Positions 47,291-58,924 of a stretch of DNA of 64,000 nt are shown piece after piece. Every line of letters starts with the position of its first letter. Within the stretch, counting starts at the first letter, position 1. The DNA comes from Facklamia miroungae (GTDB lineage Bacteria > Bacillota > Bacilli > Lactobacillales > Aerococcaceae), in NCBI RefSeq assembly GCF_012396555.1, contig NZ_JAAXPS010000003.1, positions 124,001 to 188,000 of the forward strand. Reading direction: 5' to 3'. The position numbers and the translations under genes are program-made. The notes beneath the pieces were generated by a model. The model did no database searches and was not told where the DNA came from. It saw nothing but the letters and a program-made list of their open reading frames with translations.

Positions 47291-47319
47291 ATGACAAATG
47301 AACCTACTTCATGTAGAAT
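47291..47319 (+). promoter_or_regulatory. lysS promoter
   Basis: ATGACA (47291-47296), 17-bp spacer, TAGAAT (47314-47319). No T-box features. Confidence 0.55.
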
Positions 47320-47321
47320 GA

Positions 47322-48869
<1,548 letters not shown>

Positions 48870-48905
48870 TAGACTATTTATACTTCGTCTTTGGCGAAAT
48901 AAGAG

Positions 48906-48941
48906 ACCACCACAAACAATTAAAATGTTTGTGGTGGTTTG
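48906..48941 (+). terminator. Probable lysS terminator
   Basis: A perfect 13-bp inverted repeat (48906-48918 / 48926-48938) with a 7-base loop. The T-run after it is short, so termination strength is uncertain. Confidence 0.6.
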
Positions 48942-48995
48942 AGATTAATAAGAGGAATTTGTTTAATGTCTCAGTATTAAAAAGGAGATAATAGA

Positions 48996-49577
48996 ATGAA
49001 TACAAGTAGAGTAGAAGCATTCAGTGATGGGGTCTTAGCTATTGTAATAACCATCATGGTTTTGAAATTAAAAACGCCAGAAAATTTAGATCTTGCCGGA
49101 TTGAAGGAAATCTATCCAACATTATTAGCCTACATCTTAAGTTATGTTTATGTAGGAATCTACTGGGCTAATCATCACCATCTCTTAGCCGTATTAAAAA
49201 CAGTAAATGGTAAAATTTTATGGCGCAATCTTTTTTGGCTCTTTTTTATGTCTTTAATTCCAACTTCGACAGAATGGATGGGTCTAAACCCGTCTGTTGA
49301 GTTGCCTACTTTCTTTTATGGGTTAATATTATTGATGTGTGCGATATCTTATAATATTCTCCAAACAGAAGTAATCCGAGTTAATGGCAGAGATTCAGAA
49401 TTAGCTGAACGGATAGGAAAAGACTATAAGGGCAAAGGATCTATTTTAGCTTATTTAATTGCTTTGATCTTCGCTATATATCTTCCTTTAATAGCTTATG
49501 TGATCTATGTTGCAATCGCTTTGCTATGGATAATTCCAGATAAACGGCTTGAATATATTTTTTATCAAAACGAGTAG
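48996..49577 (+). CDS. TMEM175-family (DUF1211) putative ion channel
   Basis: A 193-residue membrane protein with about six helices, opening with RVEAFSDGVLAIVITI, the FSDG signature of TMEM175-like K+-permeable channels, and YWANHHHLLA in the second helix pair. Bacterial members are short, single-repeat forms that assemble as tetramers. AAAGGAG lies before the ATG. No operon partner. Confidence 0.8.
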   Translation: MNTSRVEAFSDGVLAIVITIMVLKLKTPENLDLAGLKEIYPTLLAYILSYVYVGIYWANHHHLLAVLKTVNGKILWRNLFWLFFMSLIPTSTEWMGLNPSVELPTFFYGLILLMCAISYNILQTEVIRVNGRDSELAERIGKDYKGKGSILAYLIALIFAIYLPLIAYVIYVAIALLWIIPDKRLEYIFYQNE

Positions 49578-49687
49578 AAACTCATTTTTTAAATCATTCT
49601 TTATAAGTAAGCGAAGTGATCATATTTTTTTGTCCCAAAACATAAATGGTGTATCATGATAGATATCAAAAAACTGGAGGAATTAAA

Positions 49688-49981
49688 ATGGAGTTTTTAA
49701 GAGAAGATCATGGGGTTGTCATACGCGATGACAAAGGTGAAATACTTGCAGAAATAACTTATCGAGACACTGACGATGACAAGTTGGTGATTGCAAACCA
49801 TACCTTTACCTCTGATAGTCTTAGAGGAAAAGGTATAGCAGGACAACTATTAGATGAGCTGGTTGCAGATATGGAAAAAGAAGGTAAGAAAATATATCCA
49901 AGTTGCCCGTTTGTTATGAAGAAGTTTGATCAAGAATCAGCTAAATATAGTCATATTGATGCTCGCAAAAATCAAATGTAA
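49688..49981 (+). CDS. Small GNAT-like N-acetyltransferase (YjdJ type)
   Basis: A 97-residue single-domain protein of the GCN5-like YjdJ/COG2388 family: VIANHTFTSDSLRGKGIAGQLLDELVADM holds the acetyl-CoA loop (RGKGIAGQ), and IYPSCPFVMKKF follows. The start at 49688 has TGGAGG seven bases upstream; the frame to 49646 adds residues lacking a ribosome site. Substrate unknown. Confidence 0.85.
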   Translation: MEFLREDHGVVIRDDKGEILAEITYRDTDDDKLVIANHTFTSDSLRGKGIAGQLLDELVADMEKEGKKIYPSCPFVMKKFDQESAKYSHIDARKNQM

Positions 49982-49998
49982 TTATCGGTCAGTGAATG

Positions 49999-50036
49999 AA
50001 CCAAAGGCAGCCCCCGAGCTTTGCTTTTGGTTTTTT
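49999..50036 (+). terminator. Terminator after the acetyltransferase gene
   Basis: AACCAAAGGCA (49999-50009) and TGCTTTTGGTT (50022-50032), one G-U pair, then a T-run. Confidence 0.8.
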
Positions 50037-50181
50037 CAGTCCTTTAATTAGACAATAAAGCGCTACCATGTTAACCTTTATGTAGAAGTTCTAGTCCATT
50101 TATTATTAAAAGAAAAAAGTGTATGAATGGATTAGGCCTTAGTCGTTCATTAAGAACAAAGTATAGAAAGGAAGGATCAGT

Positions 50182-51273
50182 ATGGGTCACAGTTTTGTCA
50201 AAGATTTGAGGGAGTTACAAAACAAGGAAGAAGCTTTACGACTTTCCATATATATGCCAACCAATCGTGGGGGGGTAAATAGGCAAGAAGATTTAATTCA
50301 GTTTAAAAATTTAGTTCAAGAAATTAAACCAAGCCTAGAAGAACTTAAATCGGAAGCAGGAGAAAAAATTTTAAATGAATTAGAAAGACTCAGAAATGAT
50401 AAAAATTTTTGGGATCAGACCAAGGAAGGGCTAGCACTCTTTATTAGTCCAAAAGAATTTGAAGTAGCTTATCTTCGTTCTGAATTTAAACCAGCCGTTT
50501 ATCTTGAGAAAGAATATTATTTGTTACCATTGCTAGCTTATTATGAAGAATTGAATGAAGTAATTATTGCCGATATCTCTAAAGACGCAGTGAGCTTATT
50601 TGATGCCAATCAGTTCAATAGTGAACCGTTAGCTTTGGATGGGGACATTGATATTAAGCAATTTTCAGAAATCTATGATGATTTAGACCCTGACTCGCAA
50701 GTGAATGTTCATTCCTATGGAGGACGTCAAGAGCCTGGTATGCATCATGGACACCGAGCCACCCCGGAAGAGAAAGATCTCGATCGAGGGAAATATTTCA
50801 CATACTTAAACAAAAAAATGCATGAACTTTCTAAGCATTATCATCGCCCTATACTATTAGCAGGGACGGTGGAAAATCTAGGTCATTACCAAAAGGTAAA
50901 TGGAACAGATTCTATCTATTTTGAAAAAACAATTGATAAGCCTTTCCAATCGATTGATTCGAAAGAGAAAACCAAAGTTTTGAAAGAAATCTTAAGTCAA
51001 GATCATCAAAGTTTTGCACAAGACAAAATTAATCAAATTGAGAAAGCGCGTAATCAAGGTAAAGTTGCCCATGATTTTGAAAAAATTAAAGATCTAATCA
51101 AAGAAGGTCGCATCGAAGAATGGATTATTCAATACCATACAGATTATTTGTTGCAAGAAGAAGACCTAAATCACTGGGTACTAAAGGCAATGAATCAAGG
51201 AACTAAGATCGCTCTGGTATTGGAAAAAGTGGAAGGCATTAAACAACAATTTTCAGCTATAATGAGATTTTAA
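50182..51273 (+). CDS. Bacterial archaeo-eukaryotic release-factor-like protein (baeRF family 7 type)
   Basis: A 363-residue cytosolic protein resembling baeRF proteins, distant homologues of eRF1/Pelota. It has an N-terminal LSIYMPTNRGG strand-loop, a mid-region LFISPKEFEVAYL and ADISKDAVSLFD, then SYGGRQEPGMHHGHR in the place of the eRF1 mid-domain loop, and a C-terminal domain ending GTKIALVLEKVEGIKQQFSAIMRF. Family members are proposed to act on stalled ribosomes, but the role is untested. GAAAGGAAGG lies before the ATG. Assignment is by pattern, so moderate. Confidence 0.65.
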   Translation: MGHSFVKDLRELQNKEEALRLSIYMPTNRGGVNRQEDLIQFKNLVQEIKPSLEELKSEAGEKILNELERLRNDKNFWDQTKEGLALFISPKEFEVAYLRSEFKPAVYLEKEYYLLPLLAYYEELNEVIIADISKDAVSLFDANQFNSEPLALDGDIDIKQFSEIYDDLDPDSQVNVHSYGGRQEPGMHHGHRATPEEKDLDRGKYFTYLNKKMHELSKHYHRPILLAGTVENLGHYQKVNGTDSIYFEKTIDKPFQSIDSKEKTKVLKEILSQDHQSFAQDKINQIEKARNQGKVAHDFEKIKDLIKEGRIEEWIIQYHTDYLLQEEDLNHWVLKAMNQGTKIALVLEKVEGIKQQFSAIMRF

Positions 51274-51320
51274 TGACAATTAAAATCATCTTGCTGCTTT
51301 AACTATACGAGTACTAATAG

Positions 51321-51366
51321 GACCAGGCCAAGAAGAGATAGTGTTACTTCTTGCCCTGGTCTTGTT
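51321..51366 (+). terminator. Terminator of the baeRF-like gene
   Basis: A 15-bp stem with one mismatch (51321-51335 / 51347-51361), 11-base loop, followed by TTGTTC. Confidence 0.6.
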
Positions 51367-51421
51367 CATGTAAATTGAGCTTCGAATAGCTGACTTGGAC
51401 AGGAAAAAGCTGTAAAATATG

Positions 51422-51450
51422 TTGACGTTCGATTTTCTTCGTGTTAAGAT
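51422..51450 (+). promoter_or_regulatory. str operon promoter
   Basis: TTGACG (51422-51427), 17-bp spacer ending in TGT, TAAGAT (51445-51450). Confidence 0.7.
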
Positions 51451-51519
51451 AGTGAAGGTGTTTTTATTGACAGATTCCTGAAATTCAGTCGTGCTGACTG
51501 CTATAGATTCACCTATCAG

Positions 51520-51548
51520 CGCAGACCTCGAAAATGATCGAGCCTGCG
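51520..51548 (+). ncRNA. Stem-loop in the rpsL leader
   Basis: CGCAG / CTGCG and CTCGA / TCGAG form a 10-bp stem with a small internal bulge and loop AAATGA. It sits about 70 bases before the rpsL start in a leader of about 160 bases. It may be an autoregulatory r-protein site; no known motif was recognised. Confidence 0.45.
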
Positions 51549-51617
51549 GAAAATTTATATCAATAAATGACACACTTGGATGTGTGGACTAAGAAATTTA
51601 TGGAAGGAGGACTTTTG

Positions 51618-52031
51618 ATGCCAACAATTAATCAACTGGTTAATAAACCTCGTAAATCAAAAGTAGTTAAATCAAATTCACCCGCATTAAACGTAGGTTA
51701 CAATAGCTTCAAACGTTCAAACACAAAAACAATGTCTCCGCAAAAACGTGGGGTATGTACACGTGTGGGAACAATGACTCCTAAGAAACCGAACTCTGCA
51801 TTACGTAAATATGCCCGTGTTCGTTTATCTAACCTTATGGAAGTAACTGCTTATATTCCTGGTGAAGGTCATAACTTGCAAGAGCACAGTGTGGTTTTAA
51901 TCCGCGGCGGACGTGTGAAAGACTTACCAGGGGTACGTTACCATATCGTACGTGGCGCGCTTGATACGGCAGGTGTTAATGATCGTAAGCAAAGCCGTTC
52001 TAAATACGGTACTAAGAAACCAAAAGCATAA
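51618..52031 (+). CDS. rpsL: 30S ribosomal protein S12
   Basis: A 137-residue S12 with the Gram-positive insertion (about 22-39), both streptomycin-relevant lysines in TPKKPNS (K56, K57), and [24 protein letters not shown]. Part of the decoding centre. The start at 51618 has AAGGAGG seven bases upstream; the frame to 51567 is leader. First gene of rpsL-rpsG-fusA. Confidence 0.98.
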   Translation: MPTINQLVNKPRKSKVVKSNSPALNVGYNSFKRSNTKTMSPQKRGVCTRVGTMTPKKPNSALRKYARVRLSNLMEVTAYIPGEGHNLQEHSVVLIRGGRVKDLPGVRYHIVRGALDTAGVNDRKQSRSKYGTKKPKA

Positions 52032-52071
52032 TTTTTAATCATTACTCATTTTTTTGAAAGGAGGAGTTTGA

Positions 52072-52542
52072 ATGACTCGTAAAGGAAACATTCCCAAACG
52101 TGAAGTGTTACCCGATCCAATTTATAATTCTAAAGTTGTTACTCGTACAATTAACCGTTTAATGGTTGATGGTAAACGAGGAAAAGCTTCATCAATCTTG
52201 TATAGTGCATTTGACGTTATTCGTGAGCAAACAGGTCAAGACCCAATGGAGGTTTTTGAGCAAGCCATTGAAAATATCATGCCATTATTAGAAGTTAAAG
52301 CTCGCCGTGTTGGGGGTTCTAACTATCAAGTGCCAGTCGAAGTAAGACCAGAACGTCGTTATACATTAGCGATTCGTTGGTTGGTAACATATTCTCGTTT
52401 ACGTGGTGAAAAGACCATGGAACAACGTTTAGCACGCGAAATTATGGATGCTGCTAACAACACAGGAGCCTCAGTACGTAAGCGTGAAGATATGCATAAA
52501 ATGGCAGAAGCTAACAAAGCCTTTGCACATTACCGCTGGTAA
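52072..52542 (+). CDS. rpsG: 30S ribosomal protein S7
   Basis: A 156-residue S7: [42 protein letters not shown] and the C-terminal [15 protein letters not shown]. It nucleates assembly of the 30S head. AAAGGAGGA precedes the start; 40 bp separate it from rpsL. Confidence 0.98.
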   Translation: MTRKGNIPKREVLPDPIYNSKVVTRTINRLMVDGKRGKASSILYSAFDVIREQTGQDPMEVFEQAIENIMPLLEVKARRVGGSNYQVPVEVRPERRYTLAIRWLVTYSRLRGEKTMEQRLAREIMDAANNTGASVRKREDMHKMAEANKAFAHYRW

Positions 52543-52622
52543 GATTTATAATGGTATTGTTAACTTAGGTATCCTTTGTTAGCAGATAATGATACATACT
52601 AAGGAAAGAGGGGTAAATATAC

Positions 52623-54716
52623 ATGGGAAAAAGAGAATTTTCTCTTGAAAAAACTCGTAACATTGGAATTATGGCCCATATAGATGCTGGTAAGACAACG
52701 ACAACTGAACGTATCTTGTATTATACCGGTAAGATCCATAAGATTGGAGAGACTCACGATGGTGGAGCTCAAATGGACTGGATGGAACAAGAACAAGAGC
52801 GCGGTATCACCATTACTTCTGCTGCAACTACAGCACAATGGAAAGGTCACCGCGTAAACATTATCGACACACCAGGACACGTGGATTTTACGGTTGAAGT
52901 AGAGCGTTCATTACGTGTATTGGATGGAGCGGTTGCCTTATTAGATGCTCAGTCAGGTGTAGAGCCTCAAACAGAAACTGTTTGGCGTCAAGCGACAACC
53001 TATGGAGTACCTCGTATTGTCTTTGTAAACAAGATGGATAAAATGGGAGCTGACTTTGAATATTCTCTACGTACTCTTCACGAGCGTTTAGATGCCAATG
53101 CAGTTGCTATGCAAGTTCCGATTGGATCTGAAGATGAATTCAAAGGGATTGTTGACGTAGTTCATAAGAAAGCTTACATCTATAACAATGACCTAGGAAC
53201 AGAAGTCGAAGAAATGGATATTCCTGAAGAATTCCAAGCCAAAGCAGACGAATATTATACTAAATTAGTTGAAGCAGTAGCGGATACTGATGAAGAAATT
53301 ATGATGGCTTATCTCGAAGGTGAAGAGATCGCTGAAGATGTTTTGAAAAAAGCAATCCGTAAAGCGACATGTAATGTTGAACTTTACCCAGTATTTTGTG
53401 GTACAGCCTTCAAAAACAAAGGTGTTCAGTTATTATTAGATGGTGTTATTGACTATCTACCAAGTCCATTAGATGTTCCGCCTATTATTGGTTTTGAACC
53501 TGGAACAGAAAATGAAATTGAGCACCATGCAGATGATAATGAATCATTCGCAGCTTTAGCTTTCAAGGTTATGACTGACCCATTCGTTGGACGTCTAACA
53601 TTCTTCCGTGTTTATTCAGGAACACTTGAATCAGGTTCATATGTTCAAAATGCAACAAAAGATACGCGTGAACGTGTAGGACGTATCTTACAAATGCATG
53701 CCAACTCTCGTGAAGAAATTTCTGAAGTATTCTCAGGAGACATCGCTGCAGCTGTTGGACTTAAAAACACTGGTACAGGTGACACTTTATGTGATCCAGA
53801 TAACTTAGTTATTCTTGAATCAATGGAATTCCCTGACCCAGTGATCGAAGTTGCAATTGAACCAGATTCAAAAGCAGACCAAGATAAGATGGGCTTAGCC
53901 TTAGCGAAATTAGCCGAAGAAGACCCAACCTTCCGTGCATCAACTGACCATGAAACAGGTCAAACAATTATTGCTGGAATGGGAGAATTACACTTAGATA
54001 TCATCGTTGACCGATTGAAACGTGAATTTAAAGTATCAGCAACCGTTGGAGCGCCACAAGTTTCTTATCGTGAAACTTTCCGTGCAGCTACTCAAGCTGA
54101 AGGTAAATTTGTACGTCAATCAGGTGGTAAAGGACAATACGGACACGTTTGGATTGAATTCGAACCGAACGAAGAAGGAGCAGGCTTTGAGTTCGAAAAC
54201 GCAATTGTCGGTGGGGTTGTTCCGCGTGAATATATTCCAGCGGTAGAAGCAGGACTTAAAGATGCAATGGAAAATGGTGTCTTAGCAGGCTTCCCATTAG
54301 TAGATATTAAAGCCAAACTTTATGATGGTTCTTACCACGATGTCGACTCTTCTGAAACAGCTTATAAAGTTGCTGCTTCTATGGCTCTTAAGGCTGCTGC
54401 TAAGAAAGCACAACCTTCAATCCTTGAACCAATGATGGCTGTTGAAGTAACAGTTCCTGAAGAATACTTAGGAGATGTGATGGGACACGTGAACTCACGT
54501 CGTGGACGTATCGAAGGTACTTCAACACGTGGAAATGCTCAAATTGTTAAATCATTCATTCCATTATCAGAAATGTTTGGTTATGCAACGACTTTACGTT
54601 CTTCAACACAAGGTCGTGGTACATTTACAATGCAATTTGACCACTATGAAGATGTTCCAAAATCAATTGCTGAAGAAATCATCAAAAAATACGGTGGCTC
54701 ATCTTCAGACAATTAA
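52623..54716 (+). CDS. fusA: Elongation factor G
   Basis: A 697-residue EF-G: P-loop AHIDAGKT at 18-25, [18 protein letters not shown], then domains II-V ending [11 protein letters not shown]-driven translocation of tRNAs on the ribosome. GAAAGAGGGG lies before the start. Codon use is strongly biased, as expected for a highly expressed gene. Confidence 0.98.
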   Translation: MGKREFSLEKTRNIGIMAHIDAGKTTTTERILYYTGKIHKIGETHDGGAQMDWMEQEQERGITITSAATTAQWKGHRVNIIDTPGHVDFTVEVERSLRVLDGAVALLDAQSGVEPQTETVWRQATTYGVPRIVFVNKMDKMGADFEYSLRTLHERLDANAVAMQVPIGSEDEFKGIVDVVHKKAYIYNNDLGTEVEEMDIPEEFQAKADEYYTKLVEAVADTDEEIMMAYLEGEEIAEDVLKKAIRKATCNVELYPVFCGTAFKNKGVQLLLDGVIDYLPSPLDVPPIIGFEPGTENEIEHHADDNESFAALAFKVMTDPFVGRLTFFRVYSGTLESGSYVQNATKDTRERVGRILQMHANSREEISEVFSGDIAAAVGLKNTGTGDTLCDPDNLVILESMEFPDPVIEVAIEPDSKADQDKMGLALAKLAEEDPTFRASTDHETGQTIIAGMGELHLDIIVDRLKREFKVSATVGAPQVSYRETFRAATQAEGKFVRQSGGKGQYGHVWIEFEPNEEGAGFEFENAIVGGVVPREYIPAVEAGLKDAMENGVLAGFPLVDIKAKLYDGSYHDVDSSETAYKVAASMALKAAAKKAQPSILEPMMAVEVTVPEEYLGDVMGHVNSRRGRIEGTSTRGNAQIVKSFIPLSEMFGYATTLRSSTQGRGTFTMQFDHYEDVPKSIAEEIIKKYGGSSSDN

Positions 54717-54769
54717 AAGTAAGCAAGTGCTTGCTTAAAGAAGAAAGACCAAGGTTAAGGAAATATCCG

Positions 54770-54799
54770 TTGAATTCACTTCAATATCTTTGGTATAAT
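54770..54799 (+). promoter_or_regulatory. tuf promoter
   Basis: TTGAAT (54770-54775), 18-bp spacer ending TGG, TATAAT (54794-54799). Confidence 0.7.
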
Positions 54800-54857
54800 A
54801 ATTTTGATAGATTGCTTAATCTATAAACACTTTAAAAAATTAGGGGGATTTACTCAA

Positions 54858-56045
54858 ATGGCAAAAGAAAAATACGAACGTACGAAACCGCATGTTAACA
54901 TTGGTACTTTAGGACACGTTGACCACGGTAAAACAACTTTATCAGCTGCAATCGCAACTGTTTTAGCTAAGCATGGATTTGGTGAAGCAAAAGACTATGC
55001 TTCAATCGATAACGCTCCAGAAGAAAAAGAACGTGGAATCACAATCAATACTTCTCATATCGAGTATGAAACTGCTAATCGCCACTATGCACATATTGAC
55101 GCTCCAGGGCACGCGGACTATGTTAAAAACATGATCACTGGTGCTGCTCAAATGGACGGTGCTATCTTAGTAGTATCTGCTGCAGATGGTCCAATGCCTC
55201 AAACTCGTGAGCACATCTTATTATCACGTCAAGTAGGAGTTCCTTACTTCGTAGTCTTCTTAAACAAAGTTGACATGGTTGATGATGAGGAATTATTAGA
55301 ATTAGTTGAAATGGAAGTTCGTGATATGTTATCAGAATACGACTATCCAGGAGATGACATTCCAGTAATCGCTGGTTCAGCACTTAAGGCTTTAGAAGGC
55401 GATGAAGCTTATGAAGCTAAAATTATGGAATTAATGGAACAAGTAGATGCTTACATTCCAGAACCAGAACGTGAAACTGACAAGCCATTCATGATGCCAG
55501 TCGAAGACGTATTCTCAATTACTGGTCGTGGTACTGTTGCAACTGGTCGTGTGGAACGTGGTCAAGTACGTGTTGGTGACGAAGTTGAAATCGTTGGTAT
55601 TGCTGACGAAATCATGAAGTCTACTGTAACAGGTGTTGAAATGTTCCGTAAGATGTTAGACTATGCAGAAGCAGGAGATAACATTGGTGCTTTATTACGT
55701 GGTGTTACTCGTGATAATATTGAGCGTGGTCAAGTATTAGCTGCGCCTGGAACAATCACTCCACATACTAAGTTCGAAGCTGAAGTATATGTATTGTCTA
55801 AAGAAGAGGGTGGACGTCATACTCCATTCTTCACTAACTATCGTCCTCAATTCTACTTCCGTACAACTGACGTTACAGGTGTTGTAGAATTACCAGAAGG
55901 AACTGAAATGGTTATGCCTGGAGACAACGTTTCTATGACCGTAGAATTAATTCACCCAATCGCTATCGAAGACGGAACTCGTTTCTCAATTCGTGAAGGT
56001 GGACGTACAGTAGGTGCAGGTACAGTAACTAAAGTTAATGCTTAA
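54858..56045 (+). CDS. tuf: Elongation factor Tu
   Basis: A 395-residue EF-Tu: GHVDHGKT at 19-26, [23 protein letters not shown], and domain III with FRTTDVTGV. It delivers aminoacyl-tRNA to the ribosome. The start at 54858 follows AGGGGGA by nine bases; the longer frame begins in the leader. Separate promoter from fusA, and terminator at 56065-56091. Confidence 0.98.
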   Translation: MAKEKYERTKPHVNIGTLGHVDHGKTTLSAAIATVLAKHGFGEAKDYASIDNAPEEKERGITINTSHIEYETANRHYAHIDAPGHADYVKNMITGAAQMDGAILVVSAADGPMPQTREHILLSRQVGVPYFVVFLNKVDMVDDEELLELVEMEVRDMLSEYDYPGDDIPVIAGSALKALEGDEAYEAKIMELMEQVDAYIPEPERETDKPFMMPVEDVFSITGRGTVATGRVERGQVRVGDEVEIVGIADEIMKSTVTGVEMFRKMLDYAEAGDNIGALLRGVTRDNIERGQVLAAPGTITPHTKFEAEVYVLSKEEGGRHTPFFTNYRPQFYFRTTDVTGVVELPEGTEMVMPGDNVSMTVELIHPIAIEDGTRFSIREGGRTVGAGTVTKVNA

Positions 56046-56064
56046 TTAAAATATTAACTAACTT

Positions 56065-56091
56065 AAGCCAAGTGTTATCACTTGGCTTTTT
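56065..56091 (+). terminator. tuf terminator
   Basis: Perfect 10-bp stem AAGCCAAGTG / CACTTGGCTT, 4-base loop, T-run. Confidence 0.9.
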
Positions 56092-56169
56092 ATATTGGAG
56101 TGAAATGTTTGTTGCAATAGGGTTGAGAATGATATACTTAATCTATAAAATTTTGAAAGGAGAATGACA

Positions 56170-57378
56170 ATGGACTTAAACGGTATCGTAAGTTCGATTC
56201 CAGGAATGATAGGCTCTCTGCTTCTATTAATAGCAGCACTTATTCTGGCGCATTTTGCAAGAAAATATGCAATCAAAGCCATGGAAAGTATTGACTTTGA
56301 TTTAAAATTACAAAAATGGGGGTTAGCGAGAACCGATGAGGAATCAAATACCTTCTTAGAAACAATTGGAACATTATTATATTTTATTATTGTATTATTC
56401 TTTGTGCCATTTATTTTAAACGGTTTGGGCCTTGCAGGTGTAGTGGATCCTATATCTAATATGTTTGCGAAGTTCTTTGCCTATATTCCAAATATTATCG
56501 CAGCTGCTTTAATCATATTTATAGGTAATCTTTTCTGTAAATTTGTTAAACAACTAACTCAAAATTTATTGGAAGGTTTTAATTTAGATCGATGGTATAG
56601 CAAGATGACAGGGCAAGCTGAGCAAGAAAAGTTAAACGATACCCATTTAGCAGAAGTTCTTTCAACGGTGGTCTATGTTTTAATCTTTATTCCAATTTTA
56701 ACCGTTGCTTTGGAAACATTAGGTATTCAGACAATTTCTGCTCCGATCGTCGGTGTCTTAAATTCCGTAATGTCAGCTATTCCCAATATAATTGTTGCAG
56801 TAATTCTTGTCTTTGTAGGAGGATTTATAGCTAAATTATTGGGTGATTTATTGGAAAGTCTCTTAAAGACATCTGGAATTGATCAATATTCAAAATATCT
56901 AAATTTTAAAGGCGAAAATCATATTCAAATTTCAAGCGTGATTGCGCAAGTAGCGAAGTCCTTGTTACTTATTTTCTTTATTGTAGAAGCCATATCCGTT
57001 CTTAATCTTGAAGTTTTAAATGCAATTGGCACTTCAATTATCGCATATATTCCTGATGTAATTGCGGCGGCTCTTATTTTGGCAGTCGGTGTGATTGGTG
57101 GAAATATTCTAGCAAGTTTCCTTAAAGAAGTATCTGGTAGTAAAGTTTTTGGTGAGTTTGTTCGTTATGCGATTATTGTACTAGCAATCTTTATGACGCT
57201 TAACCAGTTGAAGTTTGCTCCTACCATCGTGAATGCTGCCTTCATTATTATTTTAAGTGCAGTAGCTATTGCATTCGCTTTAGCGGTTGGAATTGGCGGT
57301 AAAGAATTTGCAGCTCGTCAATTAGAAAATATTGAAAAAAGTATTGAGCACGAAGAAGAAGAAAATCAGCGATTTTAA
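56170..57378 (+). CDS. Mechanosensitive-channel-like membrane protein with conserved TM-helix repeats
   Basis: A 402-residue protein built from repeated membrane units. The phrases IPNIIAAALIIFIGNLFCKF, IPNIIVAVILVFVGGFIAK and IPDVIAAALILAVGVIGGN are three copies of the conserved TM-helix repeat found in CmpX-type and related MscS-family proteins. About nine to ten membrane helices; the C-terminus is charged and cytoplasmic. Two ATGs compete (56164, 56170): AGGAG (56158-56162) is too close to the first, so the second is used. Solute or osmotic-stress role by family; not shown. Confidence 0.78.
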   Translation: MDLNGIVSSIPGMIGSLLLLIAALILAHFARKYAIKAMESIDFDLKLQKWGLARTDEESNTFLETIGTLLYFIIVLFFVPFILNGLGLAGVVDPISNMFAKFFAYIPNIIAAALIIFIGNLFCKFVKQLTQNLLEGFNLDRWYSKMTGQAEQEKLNDTHLAEVLSTVVYVLIFIPILTVALETLGIQTISAPIVGVLNSVMSAIPNIIVAVILVFVGGFIAKLLGDLLESLLKTSGIDQYSKYLNFKGENHIQISSVIAQVAKSLLLIFFIVEAISVLNLEVLNAIGTSIIAYIPDVIAAALILAVGVIGGNILASFLKEVSGSKVFGEFVRYAIIVLAIFMTLNQLKFAPTIVNAAFIIILSAVAIAFALAVGIGGKEFAARQLENIEKSIEHEEEENQRF

Positions 57379-57398
57379 AAATAGTTTGGCTATAAAGT

Positions 57399-57442
57399 AA
57401 AGGAAGCCCTCTATTCAGAATTTGAATAGGGGCTTCCTTTAT
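57399..57442. terminator. Bidirectional terminator between convergent genes
   Basis: A long stem, AAAGGAAGCCCTCTATTC (57399-57416) with GAATAGGGGCTTCCTTT (57424-57440), one bulge; it serves the channel gene (+) and the PPDK-regulator operon (-). Confidence 0.85.
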
Positions 57443-57463
57443 GTTTAAAGATAACGAAGCTTA

Positions 57464-58285
57464 TCAGAGTAAAAGTTTGTTATAATGACCAATAATTTGT
57501 TCCGCTAATTCTTCAATGGATTGGTTTTCAACATTAATGACTGTAGCATTTAATTGGTGGTATAGGTCATCAGCAAACATTAATTCTTGCTTAACTCTTT
57601 CGAGAGAAGAGTAAGTGGCTTTTTCTCCGAGGCCCATCATCTCCACTCTCTTTTTACGAATATTTTGAATATAAAGAGGAGAGGCAATGAGACCGAAAAT
57701 CCGTCTAGCGTCTGCTTGGTAGATTTCATCAGGAATATGAACTTCAGGGAAAATAGGTAAGTTAGCCACTTTGTATGATTTGTTAGCTAAATACATACTT
57801 AAAGGTGTTTTAGAGGATCTTGAGACACCAAGTAAAACAATATCTGCTAACTCAAATCCTTTTTTATTTTTACCGTCATCATATTTTACTGCAAACTCTA
57901 TTGCTTGAATCCGGTCAAAGTAATGATCATCAAGTCTGTGTAAGGTTCCTGATTTTTCACTAGCCATCATATTTGTTTTTTGTGAGATCAAATCAAGAAT
58001 CGGGTGAATAACATTATGATACTCTAACGCATTATCTTTTGAAAATTCACTGGCAAATTGCTCGAGACCTTCATCGACTAAAGTAGTAATAATTATCGCA
58101 TTTACTTTGGCGGCTTCTTCAAGAATCGGCTTCAATTCATCCATGGTGTTAATGAATGGAAATCTTTTTAAGCTAATATTGGTTAATTTTGGAAATTGAG
58201 CGAGAGCAGCGTTCGTTGCGCGTAATGCTGTTTCACCGACAGAATCTGAAATAACATAAAATTTATAAGTATTTGTTACTGGCAT
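57464..58285 (-). CDS. ppsR: Pyruvate phosphate dikinase regulatory kinase/phosphorylase (PpsR/PDRP, YqfL)
   Basis: A 273-residue DUF299 protein: VISDSVGETA at the N-terminus, the P-loop GVSRSSKT at 153-160, and YLANKSYKVANLPIFPEV. Family members inactivate PPDK by ADP-dependent phosphorylation of a threonine next to the catalytic His and reactivate it by phosphorolysis. The likely target Thr is T452 of the PpdK encoded upstream. One base separates it from the CBS regulator. Confidence 0.94.
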   Translation of the reverse strand: MPVTNTYKFYVISDSVGETALRATNAALAQFPKLTNISLKRFPFINTMDELKPILEEAAKVNAIIITTLVDEGLEQFASEFSKDNALEYHNVIHPILDLISQKTNMMASEKSGTLHRLDDHYFDRIQAIEFAVKYDDGKNKKGFELADIVLLGVSRSSKTPLSMYLANKSYKVANLPIFPEVHIPDEIYQADARRIFGLIASPLYIQNIRKKRVEMMGLGEKATYSSLERVKQELMFADDLYHQLNATVINVENQSIEELAEQIIGHYNKLLL

Positions 58286-58286
58286 A

Positions 58287-58901
58287 TTATTCCTCCGATT
58301 GGCTTAATTCAACTAGAAGATTCACGATATGAGTCTTAGATACTTTACCGAGTATCTCATAGTCTGCAGTGACGATCGGTAGTGAATCAATCTGATGTTC
58401 AGATATTAGACGCGCAGCGTCAAGTGCCGTCTGGTCCGGTTGAGCCACAATAATATTAGGCATTCGAGTCATAATGATTGCTAAAGGCGTATCCATTAGC
58501 TGGCCGATAGCTGAACGGAGCAAATCTTTACGGGATACAATTCCTGCTAACTTATGATCTGCTTCATCAATAACATAAATAGAACCAGCATCATACATAA
58601 ATAAGTGAGTAATGGCGTTTTGAACGGTGGTATCTGGTGTGACTGTGATGGCTTGCACCATGATGTCTTTAACAAGATATTCTGAGAAGGCCTCATATAA
58701 TAAGGACTTTTCTGTTAATCCTGAATAGATATAACCCACTTTTTGACGAGCATCTAAAATGCCAGTCATCGTTAAGACAGCGAAATCACTACGCAATGTT
58801 GATTTTGTAAGACCAAGTTTACTAGCAATTTCGTCGCCGGTTATTGGTTCGTGGTTTTTAACAATCGAAATGATTTCTTCTTGTCGGGGTGAAAGTTTCA
58901 T
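58287..58901 (-). CDS. ccpN: CcpN-like HTH and CBS-domain transcriptional repressor (YqzB type)
   Basis: A 204-residue protein: winged HTH (about 1-60, SPRQEEIISIVKNHEPITGDEIASKLGLTKSTLRSD) and two CBS domains (about 78-135 and 142-200). B. subtilis CcpN represses gluconeogenic genes on glucose and senses nucleotides through CBS domains. Here the gene sits between ppdK and ppsR, so it probably controls this module. AGGAGGG precedes the start, 23 bp after ppdK. Confidence 0.9.
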   Translation of the reverse strand: MKLSPRQEEIISIVKNHEPITGDEIASKLGLTKSTLRSDFAVLTMTGILDARQKVGYIYSGLTEKSLLYEAFSEYLVKDIMVQAITVTPDTTVQNAITHLFMYDAGSIYVIDEADHKLAGIVSRKDLLRSAIGQLMDTPLAIIMTRMPNIIVAQPDQTALDAARLISEHQIDSLPIVTADYEILGKVSKTHIVNLLVELSQSEE

Positions 58902-58924
58902 AGTTCCCCTCCTAGTTTAATTGA

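Larger units (their letters stand above)
51274..51617. other. Intergenic region and str operon leader
   Basis: Contains the terminator at 51321-51366, the rpsL promoter at 51422-51450 and a leader of about 160 bases with a hairpin at 51520-51548. The reading frame upstream of rpsL in this region is not conserved S12 sequence. Confidence 0.6.

Noticed and set aside
54721-54736. AAGCAAG-TG-CTTGCTT palindrome after fusA
   Set aside because: Only two central bases, too small for an RNA loop, and no T-run; too weak to call.
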